This document shows, one piece after another, positions 12,456-24,400 of a stretch of DNA of 64,000 bases (the stretch's first letter is position 1; every line of letters begins with the position of its first letter). This stretch comes from Ciona savignyi. Its lineage: Eukaryota > Chordata > Ascidiacea > Phlebobranchia > Cionidae. The notes below the pieces were generated by a model, which saw nothing but the letters and a program-made list of their open reading frames with translations, was not told the DNA's origin and made no database searches. Made by a program: the position numbers and the translations under genes. Location of the stretch: NCBI GenBank assembly GCA_000149265.1, contig CH002721.1, positions 65,401 to 129,400 of the forward strand. The letters run 5' to 3'.

Positions 12456-14422
12456 TTTGTTAAACTTTATTAGGCCACCAGATAAATGGCGACTTTTTGG
12501 TTAAATAATCCAATGTCGGAACTTTTTTGTCGCTGTTGATAAGATTGGATGTCGGAAATGCTGTAACAATATATGGGATTTCGTACAGTAAAAACGTTTG
12601 GTTGTAGTTTTGTGCACTGGGTTAGTTTAAATTCGGCGTGGTGCTGATTCAACAACCAGTGTCCGGAGGTATTTTAAAGGTTTGCAAGGTTGTCGTCATA
12701 ATGGGATTAAAGAACACGAAACGATTGGGATGGTGATATTAGGCAGCATAGCATACCACATTGTGGTTGTATGCTTAAGCATTAAATTGATGTCATAAGC
12801 TGGTGGTGTCGCCCTTTTCCAAAAAGCATTTTTAACATGACCCTGTAAAACAATTTCCATTACCGACAATGCAAACGGGTAAGTATTTTTAAAGATGGTT
12901 TGATCTTTTTTCAAATTGACTGAGATACGAGGTCCACCGTGGGTAATTAATTGGTTGGTTAACCGTCCCAGAGCGCAATGCGCAGTTACTTGGTTCTACT
13001 AAATTGAAGGAACGTCCAAATCATACACAATATACACTGCAACCCGAATCGCTATCCTAGGTGAATAGACGACGGCCTATTTGTTGTTTGGGTCCATTTT
13101 CTTAGAATTTATAAGTTGTCGAGATCAAATTTGAAACGATGCTTGAAATAAGTGCATAAGATACAAAGGGGAAAAAACGCTTTACCTAATCGCCACGAGG
13201 TTAGTCCATCTTGCCTTTTTATAATAACCATACATGTGTCTTATGAATAATTGTAGTCATGAGAGCCATGTTTTTAGATTGTTGTCATCCACTGCATCCC
13301 TGAACCGGTGGTTGCCAGTGTACACAGCTATAAGAAGAGCTGAAAAGGTATAGCTTCTTGCTTGGTTCTGAAGGCGAAAAGTATCAGAACTATTTTATTT
13401 AGGCTTGTTATTTGTCTAATAGAAACACCTTCTACTATTACATCTTTGAAAAAGTCTCGGTATCTTTTAAAGGCGCTGCGTATTATGGAAATTGAGCCAT
13501 CACACTTGGCTGTTGGGAGAACCACAAGTCACAATAATTAGCCTACTAGAATTGTTGCGACACAAGTTGCCTTGTTTGCATGGGATCAGCAAAGCACCAA
13601 AGAGCATTTACTTCATGGGACTTGAAAATCGAACACCCAAGCAGCTTCAGAGCTATTAACGACGCAGCTGCTGCTACCGGCGGACTTGGAACATATATTG
13701 TTGAGCTTTCTGGCTTGCACAATTGTAAATTCGCCCAATAGCTCATTCATCACTGTACCTGGATTTCAAAGGATTTTCCTTTCAATTCTGTCAAAATATT
13801 TTATTATTATTTTACGTTCCATTCAAGTTTTCTATTGCTACAGTATATTATTATTATCGTTAATGGTGATAGCAAAATAAATATTCAACATAACGGACTG
13901 TAAGGAACATCGGCGCTAAGTACGGGGGGGGGGCGTTATATTGGTGGGTAATAACAGAAACGCCCACGGTATTTTTTCCGAGTACTTACTTATGTGTGTT
14001 GATTTTATAGAAAAGGCAATTGCCGTTTGCAATGGGGAATTTAGAGGACTGTTATCTTAATTTCGGTCGGCTTTGTAATAGTAGGACGATCTCGCGCAGA
14101 AACACTGGGTTTGTGAATACAGGTGCTTCCTCGATTATCCGGTCTAGTCGGGACAGCGTTTCTTCAAAACCTGAACGGATAAGTAAAAAAACCGCATAAT
14201 TGAATTCCTTTACTTAAGCCAAAACAACGCAGCAAGAAGCAGATTTAAATGCAACAAAACTTACAGAAGGGCTATTATTTTATTGCCCCACAAAAGTTAT
14301 TTATTTCACCTCTCTCATTGAAATAGTTCTGAATCTGTCTTGTTAAATAAGAGCTTTGTGAGGTCACCACAATGACAATTAACAATTCTTGAGCAAAATT
14401 GTAAAGTAACACTTCATTGTTA
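12456..14422. other. Intergenic between Helitron-like copy 1 and the pogo element
   Basis: No gene supported. Contains a SINE-2 tail fragment (12955-13032) and a 10-base G homopolymer near 13923-13932. Short frames here lack recognisable motifs. Confidence 0.4.
12955..13032 (+). repeat. 3' fragment of the second SINE family
   Basis: The sequence TTGGTTCTACTAAATTGAAG followed by a GAACGT... AATATACACTGCA tail matches, on the opposite strand, the end of the SINE at 23838-24028. Only the tail is present. Confidence 0.5.
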
Positions 14423-17400
14423 CCGTGAAATGGGGTTACTTTGCCCACTTTTTGTGCATTTATGGCCATAACTTTAGACATAGTGAAGTTAAATGTTTTT
14501 TTTTGTAGTTCAGTCAACATGTCTCATGTTGTACTACATTTCTTATGTGAAATTATGAGATTAATTTTTTTCATACTGTTATTTTTTTAAAAAAACCTCA
14601 GGTGGGGCAAAGTAGCCCCGTATAGGGCAACTTTGCCCATATATGTATTTGTACATTTGAATGCACAATCTGCCATGGTAAGATGCAATTTTAAACTTCT
14701 AGAGACAACTTTGCCCACTCTGAAGACAAAAAAAAACTACTGGAACCAATATTTATTATAAAGCTGGTACAATAGCATCAGTTATTGTATGGTAGAGTAC
14801 ATAGTTCTTATAATTGTTTTTTGTCACATTGTTACTAATACAGAACAATTGTAAAAACTATAAACCAGAGCTAAAAATTATCCCATTGTTTTATATTTAC
14901 TTTAAATAAGTGGCAAATCAATTGCGAAACAAAATAAACCAAGAAACGAATGAAGAACATCATGAAACATACACATCATGAAAAATTGCAACAAATACAT
15001 TGTTATCGGAGATTGGTAATACCACTCAATTCAGCACGGAAAGTGTATTGCTCTCTTCTGTTTGGTTGTGGTGGTGGCAAGCTCAAAACTATTTGGTTTA
15101 AGTCGACTTCACAATATTCATTTATCCAAGCAAAGAGCTCTTTTCCAAGATGCTTCATGAAATGAATTTCTGCAAAAGCCGCAGTTGCATCGAAATTGAC
15201 AATCTCACCAACATAATGAATCACACTTGACTTGACAATATATTTTATAACCACAAAATCTCCGCACTTATTTCTGCTTTCTTGTGGCCAATTTTCTTCT
15301 TCACTTGATTCTAGATCATCTGATGTATCATTGTAGTGTAAACTGCAATCACTCTCATCACTGCTGCTCCAGTAAGCATGCTGCTGTGCACCACCTGTCT
15401 TTTTGTTTTTTGCCTTTGTAGACACCTCATCTGCTCTTACTATATTTCCTTTCGTTGAGTTTTTCGTTTTTGTTATTGGCAATCCACTAGTAGATGGTTG
15501 GCAAGTCTTCAAATCATCAACACTGACTGATTTTCCTGGTGGCACTTCCAATTTCTTTCTTTTTGCCCCTTGTCTCTTCTTTATACGATTCTGCTGTAGG
15601 TAAGTAAGAACACTATCAGATATACTACTTGATACACTATCATCTAAGTCTGTACTTGGAAGTCGCTTGAGAACTTCATTAGGGTTATATGGATATATCC
15701 CTGTTGCTTTGAATCCAGATTTTATGATGTTTGTGTCATTTCCATCCTTTTGCAATATTTTCATCAGCTTACTTAGAAGGTTAGGGAACATGTGCTTATC
15801 CAATGAAGTGCTGCTCGGGTATTGCTCTTTGTATTCACTGACAATGTTTCTCCAATGTGTTTTTACAGGACGGAAAACAGACACTTCAAGTGGTTGAGTT
15901 AGGTGGGTAGTGTTTGGTGGCAAAAAAGCAAAATTAATGTGGAGTTCTTCACACTTTTGAATGACTCTACTGTTCAAATGAGAACTTAAATTATCTCCAA
16001 TAATGACTTTTGTCCCAGGAAGTTTTTTTGCCCAAGGAACAATAACACTGGTAAACCAGTCTTCGAAAGTGCATGCATCAAACCAACCAGATGTGGTCCT
16101 TCCATAGCGAGTACTTGGTGGACCACCCTCACACCAACTGTGCCACAGCTTTATTGATTTATACACAACGTACAATGGCAGAAACTCGCCGTTAGCTGTT
16201 GCTGAAAACATTACACTAACAGCACCCTTTGAGAAGTTTTTAATTCGTTCTGGATATTTAACACCACGACAAAAAATCATCTTCTTTACTCCAGGGTCAT
16301 CACTGAAATTTGTTTCATCATAGTTAACTATGTGTGTGCTTGGAATATCTTGAAGTGTGGATTGAAGGTGTCTAAAGTACACATTTATATCATCATGACT
16401 TGTCTGAGCTCTTGCTCTTTTGATATTTCTACACAAGCGTTCAGTAAGTGAAGATTTGTGACGATGAAAGAATCCTTTCACCCAATCATAGCCAGGCATA
16501 TTATTAGTAAAGCACTCTATTACTTTTCCTTTAGAATCAATATGATTTTTTACAATCATTCGGACATCAAGACAGGATAGAGGCATTCCCCATTCCGCGC
16601 AAATTAGAAGATGATGAACCATTGCTCTCTCTTCTTCCTCTGTCAATGCAGTGGGCCTACCTACAGATTTTGAGTGGAGTTTCTTTAATTTATTAGATAA
16701 AGTTCTCCTGGGAACCCTGTACTCTTTCTCTGCTTTTCTGACTGACATCCCCCCTTGAACAGCTGATAGTGCATTTTTCAAACACTCTTCTGAGTAATTT
16801 TTATATGGCCGTGACCCCTTTCTTTTCCTGTATCTTCTCATTGCATTTAGACTATTATTTACACTATACATGAAATTTTCCTAGAAAGTTAAATTAAAAT
16901 CTGTAAATGCATTTTAAGCATCAACCAATGTAGGAATGACTAATGAATTACCGTACTCATGTAACATGATTAGGCATCTCAAAGTGGGCAAAGTTGTACC
17001 GTATACACCAAAATAAGCATGAAGTTTAATAAGTTCACCAACATTTTTTGTTTTTATATGGAACCAAATAAAAATCATATGCAATAAGTTGCTAATGAGA
17101 ATATCTTCACTCACAATACTTACCATATTTATATCATTATTAATAATAAGGCTGTAAGAGAAAGTACTAAGCAACATTATTTTTGAAAAAAAACAGGACC
17201 TGCAAAAATACAAAAAATAATGGTTTAAAGATAATTTTTTCACTTGTTTTTATGGAAGTATGGTAATCATATGATGAATTTATACTATAAAATAAAAATT
17301 CACTTAGTTTGTATGTAAAAGCTGGAATATTTTCACTTTCAAAAATTTTTGAAATTTCGGGCAAAGTTGCCATGAAGGGCAAAGAAACCCCATTTCACGG
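14423..17400 (-). mobile_element. Pogo/Tigger-type DNA transposon, structurally complete
   Basis: Terminal inverted repeats of 24 bp (14423-14446 and 17377-17400) both start CCGTGAAATGGGGTT and end CTTTGCCC, differing at one position. They are flanked by TA on both sides (14421-14422, 17401-17402), the pogo/Tc1-mariner target duplication. The motif GGGCAAAGT recurs near both ends, in both orientations (about 14603, 14625, 14705, 16984, 17359), as expected for subterminal transposase sites. A single intact transposase gene fills the centre on the minus strand. Near-perfect ends plus an open reading frame suggest recent activity. Confidence 0.9.
15003..16871 (-). CDS. Pogo/Tigger-family transposase, intact 622-aa frame
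   Basis: Cuts and pastes the surrounding element in the nucleus. Residues about 20-65 form a psq-type helix-turn-helix (YSEECLKNALSAVQGGMSV.. PRRTLSNKL), and 70-150 a CENP-B-like second HTH (TALTEEEERAMVHHL ... GYDWVKGFFHRH). The DDE_1 catalytic core follows, with D185 in NYDETNF, D293 in GDNLSSHLN and E329 in LTQPLEVSVF (35 residues between the last two). In most pogo/Tigger/jerky proteins the third acid is Asp (QPLD), so the Glu here is notable. Residues 410-540 are basic then Ser/Asp/Glu-rich and probably disordered; 545-600 (GDFVVIKYIVKSS.. EIHFMKH) is a small globular C-terminal module seen in related transposases. No introns. The first ATG (16871) is used; M11 is an alternative. Expression from the element's right end is inferred. 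Confidence 0.9.
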   Translation of the reverse strand: MYSVNNSLNAMRRYRKRKGSRPYKNYSEECLKNALSAVQGGMSVRKAEKEYRVPRRTLSNKLKKLHSKSVGRPTALTEEEERAMVHHLLICAEWGMPLSCLDVRMIVKNHIDSKGKVIECFTNNMPGYDWVKGFFHRHKSSLTERLCRNIKRARAQTSHDDINVYFRHLQSTLQDIPSTHIVNYDETNFSDDPGVKKMIFCRGVKYPERIKNFSKGAVSVMFSATANGEFLPLYVVYKSIKLWHSWCEGGPPSTRYGRTTSGWFDACTFEDWFTSVIVPWAKKLPGTKVIIGDNLSSHLNSRVIQKCEELHINFAFLPPNTTHLTQPLEVSVFRPVKTHWRNIVSEYKEQYPSSTSLDKHMFPNLLSKLMKILQKDGNDTNIIKSGFKATGIYPYNPNEVLKRLPSTDLDDSVSSSISDSVLTYLQQNRIKKRQGAKRKKLEVPPGKSVSVDDLKTCQPSTSGLPITKTKNSTKGNIVRADEVSTKAKNKKTGGAQQHAYWSSSDESDCSLHYNDTSDDLESSEEENWPQESRNKCGDFVVIKYIVKSSVIHYVGEIVNFDATAAFAEIHFMKHLGKELFAWINEYCEVDLNQIVLSLPPPQPNRREQYTFRAELSGITNLR

Positions 17401-17750
17401 TATATCATAAATTATTATCTGACCCAATAGACCAGGGGTGGGCAACTTCTCTGGTCGGCGGGCCAGATGTGGGAAAATGAAGTCGTTGGTGGGCCGGATT
17501 ATTAGATGAAATAATATTCACTAACTTAACCACATATCTATTCACTAAATTATTGCCATGGTTTCCAAGTTTCGTCAAATAATGACGACTAGTGAGTGCT
17601 GTACTCTTTTAATACCGCAACACTCTTGAATAAACATACTGACTGCTTTGTTGCCGACATTTGTAAAAAATACTTCGGTATCCAATCTTTGTTAAATGCT
17701 AGACACTCTCTTTCAAATATACGTTTCTTAGGGTATTCCATGGTTAATAA

Positions 17751-19897
17751 TCCTTAATAATTATGGGCCCCATTTGAAAAAATGGGACACATATTGTTTT
17801 TGTCCGTTTTTTTTTTCTTTTTTTTTTCTTCGTCAAACGCTTGACAGGCATGGCATGGCGCCCCGACATCTACCAGAAGGAATAATATAATCGCCATGAA
17901 ACTTGGTCATTTTTGAGACAACATGGCCGGCCTAGATGTGCAGAAACCAAAATTTTTGGTAATAAATTTAGGGGAATTCTTCCCCTTGGACGTTAAAAAC
18001 CAAAACGGTCATTTTTTCTAAAAAAATTAGGTCATAGCGCTTGAACGGCTGCTCCAATTTGAATCAAATTTGGTGGAATGTTAGTGCACTAGTCACTGAT
18101 TTAACACTTAAAAGAAATAAAAAAATTACCTAGGGAAATACCCTAAAAATTAAACTTTTGCTGTTAAATGATAATTGTGACAGGCATGCTATGGCGCCCG
18201 ACATCTACCAGAAGGAATAATGGAATCGCCATGAAACTTGGTCATTTTTTAGACAACATGGCCTAGATATGCAGAAACCAAAATTTTGGGTAATAAATTT
18301 AGGGGAATTCCCCTTGGACGTTAAAAACCAAAACGGTCATTTTTTCTAAAAAATTAGCTTTTTAGGCCATAGCGCTTGAACGGATGCTCCAATTTGAATC
18401 AAATTTGGTGGAATGTTAGTGCACTAGTCACTGATTTAACACTTAAAAGAAATAAAAAAATTACCTAGGGAAATACCCTAAAAATTAAACTTTTGCTGTT
18501 AAATGATAATTGTGACAGGCATGCTATGTATGGCGCCCGACATCTACCAGAAGGAATAATGGAATCGCAATGAAACTTGGTGATTTTTTAGACAACATGG
18601 CCTAGATATGCAGAAACCAAAATTTTGGGTAATAAATTTAGGGGAATTCCCCTTGGACGTTAAAAACCAAAACGGTCATTTTTTTCTAAAAAAATAGTAT
18701 TTTAGGCCATAGCGCTTGAACGGACGGCTGCTCCAATTTAAATCAAATTTAGTGGAATGTTAGTGCACTAGTCACTGATTTAACACTTAAAAGAAATAAA
18801 AAAATTACCTAGGGAAATACCCTAAAAATTAAACTTTTGCTGTTAAATGATAATTGTGACAGGCATGCTATGTCGCCCCGACACCTACCAGAAGGGTTAA
18901 TAATGTATGAATGAAATTGCAATGAAACTCTGTGATTTGTTGGACAACAAGGTCTAGATATGCAGAAATCAAAATTTTGGGTGATAAATCTAGGGGAATT
19001 CCCCTGGGACGTTAAAACCATAACGGTATTTTTTTCTAAAAAAATAGCCTTTTTTGGGCATAGCGCTTGAACGACAGATACAATTTGAATCAGATTTGGT
19101 GGAATGTAAGTGCATTAGTCACTGATTTAATACTCAAAAGAAATAAAAAAATTACCCAGGGAAATCCCTAAAAATCGGATTTTGTTCTCTAAGTATCATT
19201 GTGACAAGCATGCCATGTTGCCCCGAAATCTAGCAAAAGGAGTGATGAAATCGCAATAAAAATTTGACATTTGTAACAGAACATGGTCTAGATAAGCAGA
19301 AACCAAAATATTGGGTAATGAATCTAGGGAAATTCCCCTGAGACGTTAAAAACCAAAACATTTTTTTCTAAAAAATTGTTTTTTCGGGCATTTTGAACGG
19401 CTGCTCTTATTTTGATCAAATTTGGTTAAATGTTAAACCATTAGACACTTTAGGCCAATTAAAAGAAAGAAAACATTTGATTAGAGTAATTCCCCTAAAA
19501 ACGAAGATATGTTTTTGAATTATGATTGTGACAGGCATGCCATATCGCACTGACATCTCCAACAAGAAGTCGACAAATCACATTAAAACTTTAAGAATTG
19601 TTACATAACATGGCCACATATGTAAAAACAGAAACTCATCTACTAAACCTAGGGGGAATTTCCTTTATTTCATTACAGCGCTTAAAAAGGTTTAATTTAA
19701 AACATTTAATAACTACACATTGAAAAGAAGTTTGGTTGGACAACTATGGGACCCATGCGTTTATGCTTGCAGAAACAAACTACATACTCAGTGTATAAAA
19801 TACAAATTGTGGTTAGGGACCCTGTAGCATGAATATATGTCATACAAAATGTGTTTTACAAATGGTGGTGGTTAAACACGTGGTTGACACTCTCTAG
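17751..19897 (+). mobile_element. Helitron-like non-autonomous element, copy 2
   Basis: This 2147-bp copy is inverted relative to copy 1 at 10651-12455. It starts A|TCCTTAATAATTATGGG and ends CACTCTCTAG|T. Near the start is the same hairpin (CCCATTTGAAAAAATGGG). A weak stem (GTTAA..TTGAC) precedes the terminal CTAG. No coding capacity. Because it lies inside a hAT element with intact duplications, it inserted after that hAT did. Confidence 0.62.
17843..19560 (+). repeat. Tandem array of ~335-bp units within Helitron-like copy 2
   Basis: The landmark GACAGGCATG(G/C) begins units at 17843, 18179, 18514, 18858, 19203 and 19530, so spacing is 327-345 bp. Each unit carries the ordered blocks 'ACATCTACCAGAAGGAATAA', 'GGGGAATTCCCCTTGGACG', 'CATAGCGCTTGAACGG', 'TTAACACTTAAAAGAAATAA'. 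Units near the 5' side are almost identical, and those near the 3' side are more diverged, suggesting array growth from one end. Confidence 0.85.
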
Positions 19898-20283
19898 TTT
19901 ATAAAAACTGATAACAGGTAAAGAAAAACTAACCCTAGCAGTCACGTTGTTACACGCCGTACTCAGTAGTGGGTGATGTTTAAAACGCTTTCTGCTTTGA
20001 CCTTATAATGTTTCTTTAAAAAGTGTGCCAACACAATTGTTTTTTCACTAAGGCAATTGTTATTCCACCAGCTCGCATTAACAGTGCGGTAACAGAAGAG
20101 CGATAGGCAACTTTTAGGAATGATGCGTCGGACCACATTACAGAGTGTGGATGGATACAGACAGCGGGCCTGACCTGGACCATATTGCAGGTTATTGTTA
20201 GATGCAGTCTTGGGGCCGGTCAAAATCCCTTCACGGGCCGGACCCGGCCCGCGGGCCGTATGTTGCCCACCCCTGCAATAGAC

Positions 20284-21029
20284 GGATAATCGGATGCCGG
20301 ATGAACGAGGGACGCATAATCGAAGAAGCACTGTTAGTTGTATTACGAAAGCTATCGGATAATATGTTTTGTACAACTCTCTCTCTTCTTCCATTTAGAT
20401 TCAAACTAAATGCAATTTCAGCTCTATGCAGAGACTGAACTAAAAACCTGAAGAAGATTAATTACGCAGACAAACTTACGAACAAAAAAATAAATAATGA
20501 ACTTCAAATTAAATAACCAAAGACTAACTAATTAATTGTGTATTTAAAACACTGCTCCTATTTACATCAGCTTAGCTAGCTATAGGAATGTTTATAAACG
20601 TTAATAAAAAAGCTGAAATCCTACACGAAACGGGCAACATTATTACGGAACAACGAGCTTACAATTGAGGTATTAAATTAGTGGCCAGTGTAGTATATAT
20701 ATTAGAAGCAAGTATATAAATATGTCAGAAGCGAAAAGAAACAAAAATTCCAAGCAGTCTTTCTTCTATATAAGTGCTTATTTACATCCATCCCCCTACC
20801 TATACTTAATCCAATTATTTCCTGCAATGCAACTGTGTCAGCTTTAAACGAATCCGTTCTTCTCGGAAGTATCCTTGCACCAGTCGATGAGTCCTCCTTT
20901 ACTGTCTAGTTAACCGGCCGTAAATTCTCGTGGAAGAAAGTTACAAAAATCTTGGCACGATGTAAGGTTTGTTATGTAGTTGGGGAGTCAAATATAAAAA
21001 AAATAACAGTTCCTTCACTCAACCTACTA
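20284..21029. other. Intergenic, no supported gene
   Basis: AT-rich sequence after the hAT element. No domain-bearing frame and no repeat partner found. Confidence 0.4.
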
Positions 21030-21229
21030 TATCCCATTCACCCCGTATGTTTGGGATCATCAAAGGTATGCAGCCTTACCTTCTTACCATTGAGCGCGCT
21101 GCACCACCCGCTTACTTCATTCAGACCTTCCGATAATGCCTCCAACTCTGAAATAACAACACGGGCGTAGACCTGTACCTTGAACGACAGGCCGCCGTGG
21201 CAGACTTCTTCGGTTGAAGTGTCTGTCTG

Positions 21230-21610
21230 TATTCTATGGAGCTTTCTTTGTATCACGATATTATATAAATTTTGCTCGGGAATTAGAGAGAGAAGCTACG
21301 TTTCCGACCCAATGAAAGACCGTTTAATTTGCGAGATCAACCAAATTCATAGCTTCGCTGATGCAAAGGTTTCGGATCTCTCTACTGTCGCAATGGTGCA
21401 GACACTATTTTCAGAGAACGATGTGTTAATAAAAATTATGCTTCCAAATTAGGAAGCAGTTTTGCGACTTTACCATGTGTGAAGCTGAAAGGTCTTTTTT
21501 TAGTGCCCTTCGACGGTTGAAGAAGACATATCTAAGATCTACTATGACGCAGAGTCGGTGGATTAACAACGCCACCGTTCGCCGAAATACTTTTGCTTTG
21601 TCCAAGTAGT
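21230..21610 (+). pseudogene. hAT transposase C-terminal remnant
   Basis: After several stops upstream, the frame at about 21450-21609 reads CDFTMCEAERSF.. SALRRLKKTYLRSTMTQ, the hallmark of the hAT dimerisation domain ('ERSFSALRRLKTYLRSTM'). Upstream sequence back to about 21270 retains a weak resemblance in other frames. Truncated and with multiple nonsense changes; no TIRs identified. Confidence 0.7.
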
Positions 21611-23837
21611 AACAATACACGCGGAAACGTCACTGTTTCTTTTACACTTTTGTTAATAAAGGAATTCGCGAAAAAGCTTTAATAAAGGATTTAAATTAAC
21701 TTTATGACCGTAATGACGTACTTTAGGTTAATTTAAACAACGATGATTTATTTTAAGGGCACGTGTTATCTATCTTGTTCAATACTACTTTTTATCTTAA
21801 GAATCGGCGCCGCCCGATCAAAGCAAATTTGCCGCCATCGGATGGGCATCACGTAAGGTCAACGGAAACCAGCATTGCAGCTAAACTATATTATACCGAA
21901 AGGCGCATATCAATGTTTAACCGAAAGAATAAAAGACATTACCCGTAACCAGTTAAATTCGCGACAACGTACTTTTTTTATTTAGGCGATCAACCACGCG
22001 TAATTAAGTTTGCAAACACTGTTTAGGTTACGACGTAAGGTATAAATGAAGAGTCAACATGTTTAATTTTTTGGCCGCACTCCCAAACTTTTGAAACACT
22101 TGGCGCCTATGGTAAGGAACCATTGTGTTGAACCTTTCTACAACTAAGGCAATTGAATTATCAAACATAAAACATGCTAACGTTTTCACGACGACTCTGG
22201 AGCTTCTTAAAAAAGGGGGGGAGGGTTATGCATTCTTATATTACTTTTAGCAAAGTTAAGTTATGCACAAGGACTACCAAGCCAAAATCCAGCTTAAATC
22301 ATATCCGCACATACTTCGTGAAATGCGGAAGGAAGAAAATCAACTTGCGGTGGTCTACTAGTATTGCCGGCTTTAACACAAATGACCCACCCACCCATTT
22401 CGTTTAACGCTTAACATGTACCAAGGAAACTAAATCACATACTAGTGTTTTTTTTTTCTTGTGATAAACACTTTTAAGATGATAAGCGCATGATTTAAGT
22501 AGTGTAGTTATAAAAACTTAACCATCATGTCATTATACGGACCAAGAGACGATCCATTAAAACAGCGGGGACAATTTACGACTACGCTACATACAGGTTG
22601 AATCACACATACATCGCGGTCAAATTTAAGTCGTGTCAGGGGATTGGTGCAATCAATCCTCTCATCTGACAAACTTATTTAAAAGGTACCTGGGAGTACA
22701 ATTATTCAATCCGATCAAAGGATGATGATGTAGTGTTTTTTATTACATGCCAAGGCGTATAAATGTATATAGCTCATCCATTTCAAGAACAGGTGAAGAT
22801 CTTCTTCTGCCAAATATTCTCTACAGAGTTGGATGCAAATTCCGCTATCGGAGGACTCTGGGCATTTTCGAAGCAGATGTCCCCAAATAGTCGAAGGATT
22901 ACCTGGCGTAATTTAAATACATTCAGAACCACTATAATCGATGAATACTCGTCGTTTTAAGAGGTAAGGATTTGAGAAACACCTCAACAAGAAGTGTTTT
23001 AGAAAATTAGTGCGAATCTTCTTTTACAACCACAAAAAAAACGAATTCGTGGTTTCGGCTGATGCATTTAACTGCGGGAATTTGTTAGGTGTTCTTCAAG
23101 TGTTGCCAGGGATTAATTTCCACGTCGATAGATACTAAACATTGTAATTACCTTGCAAGAAAACACGTTTTTTCTATGATAATAACCTTGGATGGGGAAA
23201 AAGATGGTCGATGTTTTATATAAAAGTGCATGGCCACCTACTACTCACCCCCCTTCCTTATGATAGGGGAACAACACGCGAACGTAGAAAAGCATAAATA
23301 TATACCCGTCTTATCAGCAGAGAATTCAGATAGAAAACGACAATATAAAAACAGCTAACAGGCGTTTGGTCGCTTAGCTCACTCACACCATATATATCAA
23401 GAAAAAAAAGGACTGTACCGTGCTTTAATCCTCCCAATAGCCATTTAGGGCGCCAAAACAAGGAGCACCAACGCAGCAAAGAAAGGATAGCAGGAACATA
23501 TCCGGCATTCTCTTGCGACGGCTGAACGAAGGGCGAGAAAGAACTAACTGCAAATAAAGTGGTATCATCATATATGTAAGGGACGACGAGCCAGCCCATT
23601 GAAACTTAACCCGGTTAAAAAACTGCATATAAAGTGGATTGATTGAGCTTTTGACACGTCTAGCGTGCGGGATGTTTATTATGATCCAGACAAGCTACTA
23701 TGCTGCACACACAACAAGCGACACTTTGAAAAGGCAACAGTACAGAGGAGGAGGATAGGATATTTTATCTTTATCCCCGTGAATGGAGACACGGGCAATC
23801 ATCAGATCACCTCGCGCCCATCGTCGGGTTACCCCGG
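21611..23837. other. Intergenic, no supported gene
   Basis: Short frames only. Their composition and lack of motifs give no support for coding. No inverted ends with matching duplications noticed. Confidence 0.4.
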
Positions 23838-24028
23838 AGCTATTGCAATGTGTTGTATATGATAGACACGTTCCTTTAATTTGGTAGAACCCATTAATCC
23901 GCTGGGTTCAGGCAATGTCCGTAAAGTGCCTTGCCCAAGGACAACCGACTAGCTAGCGACCAGTTTCGCACCTTTAATCTTTCGATTGAAAGGCGACGCA
24001 CTTAACCGTTAGACCAACGGGCCGGACA
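23838..24028 (-). repeat. Second tRNA-derived SINE family, near-complete copy
   Basis: On the minus strand it starts CCGGCCCGTTGGTCTAACGG (box A TGGTCTAACGG), has a box-B-like GGTGCGAAACTGG, then a conserved-looking core (GTCCTTGGGCAAGGCACTTT) and a tail ending in ATACAACACATTGC. Related fragments lie at 12955-13032, 25655-25965 and 40795-40890. The core resembles the shared central domains of metazoan SINEs, though I cannot name which. Confidence 0.65.
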
Positions 24029-24400
24029 AAGGCTACTAGGTTCAGATATGTGCGATATTATAACGAAGATTGATTTGACAAAATAATCTCGGATTTGCAG
24101 AAAGAAAACTTAATAAATCGACTTCACATGCAAAACGTAATCTTACTTACTAGTGGAGAAGAGAATTTAATAGACGTATTTCTTTATTTACTTATTTTCG
24201 CCGCTAGAGCTGACAGGCAAAAAAAAAACAATTCGCGGGATACAAAATTAAGGATAAGTTAATAATAACATACTACTTAACCTTTTAAGAGTTTTTTTTA
24301 TGTTAGTTAGGGGGGTCTCTAAACGCCTACCAAAAGTTTACAATATTTAATCGTACAGTATTGTGTAGGGGTAGGCTACCTAATTTACAAATACAGTATA

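Larger units (their letters stand above)
17433..20275. mobile_element. Non-autonomous hAT element interrupted by a Helitron-like insertion
   Basis: The ends are CAGGGGTGGGCAAC at 17433 and its inverse at 20262-20275. They are flanked by a perfect 8-bp duplication CAATAGAC (17425-17432 and 20276-20283), diagnostic of hAT. Both subterminal regions carry GGGCC-rich sequence typical of this TIR class. Removing the inner Helitron-like element (17751-19897) leaves about 700 bp, with no transposase, so the original was a short non-autonomous hAT. Confidence 0.88.

Noticed and set aside
17843-19560. CRISPR-like or satellite array
   Set aside because: Units are 335 bp with no unique spacers, confined within a transposon copy, in a eukaryotic genome.
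10651-19897. A single giant foldback element with the pogo transposase as its cargo
   Set aside because: The inverted arms have their own Helitron-like ends, occur singly elsewhere (42.3-43.1 kb), and the right arm lies inside an independent hAT with its own duplication. Pogo has its own TIRs and TA. Separate insertions explain everything.
19963-20394. 143-codon minus-strand open frame
   Set aside because: It crosses the end of the hAT element and its duplication and shows no motif; chance frame in GC-rich terminal sequence.
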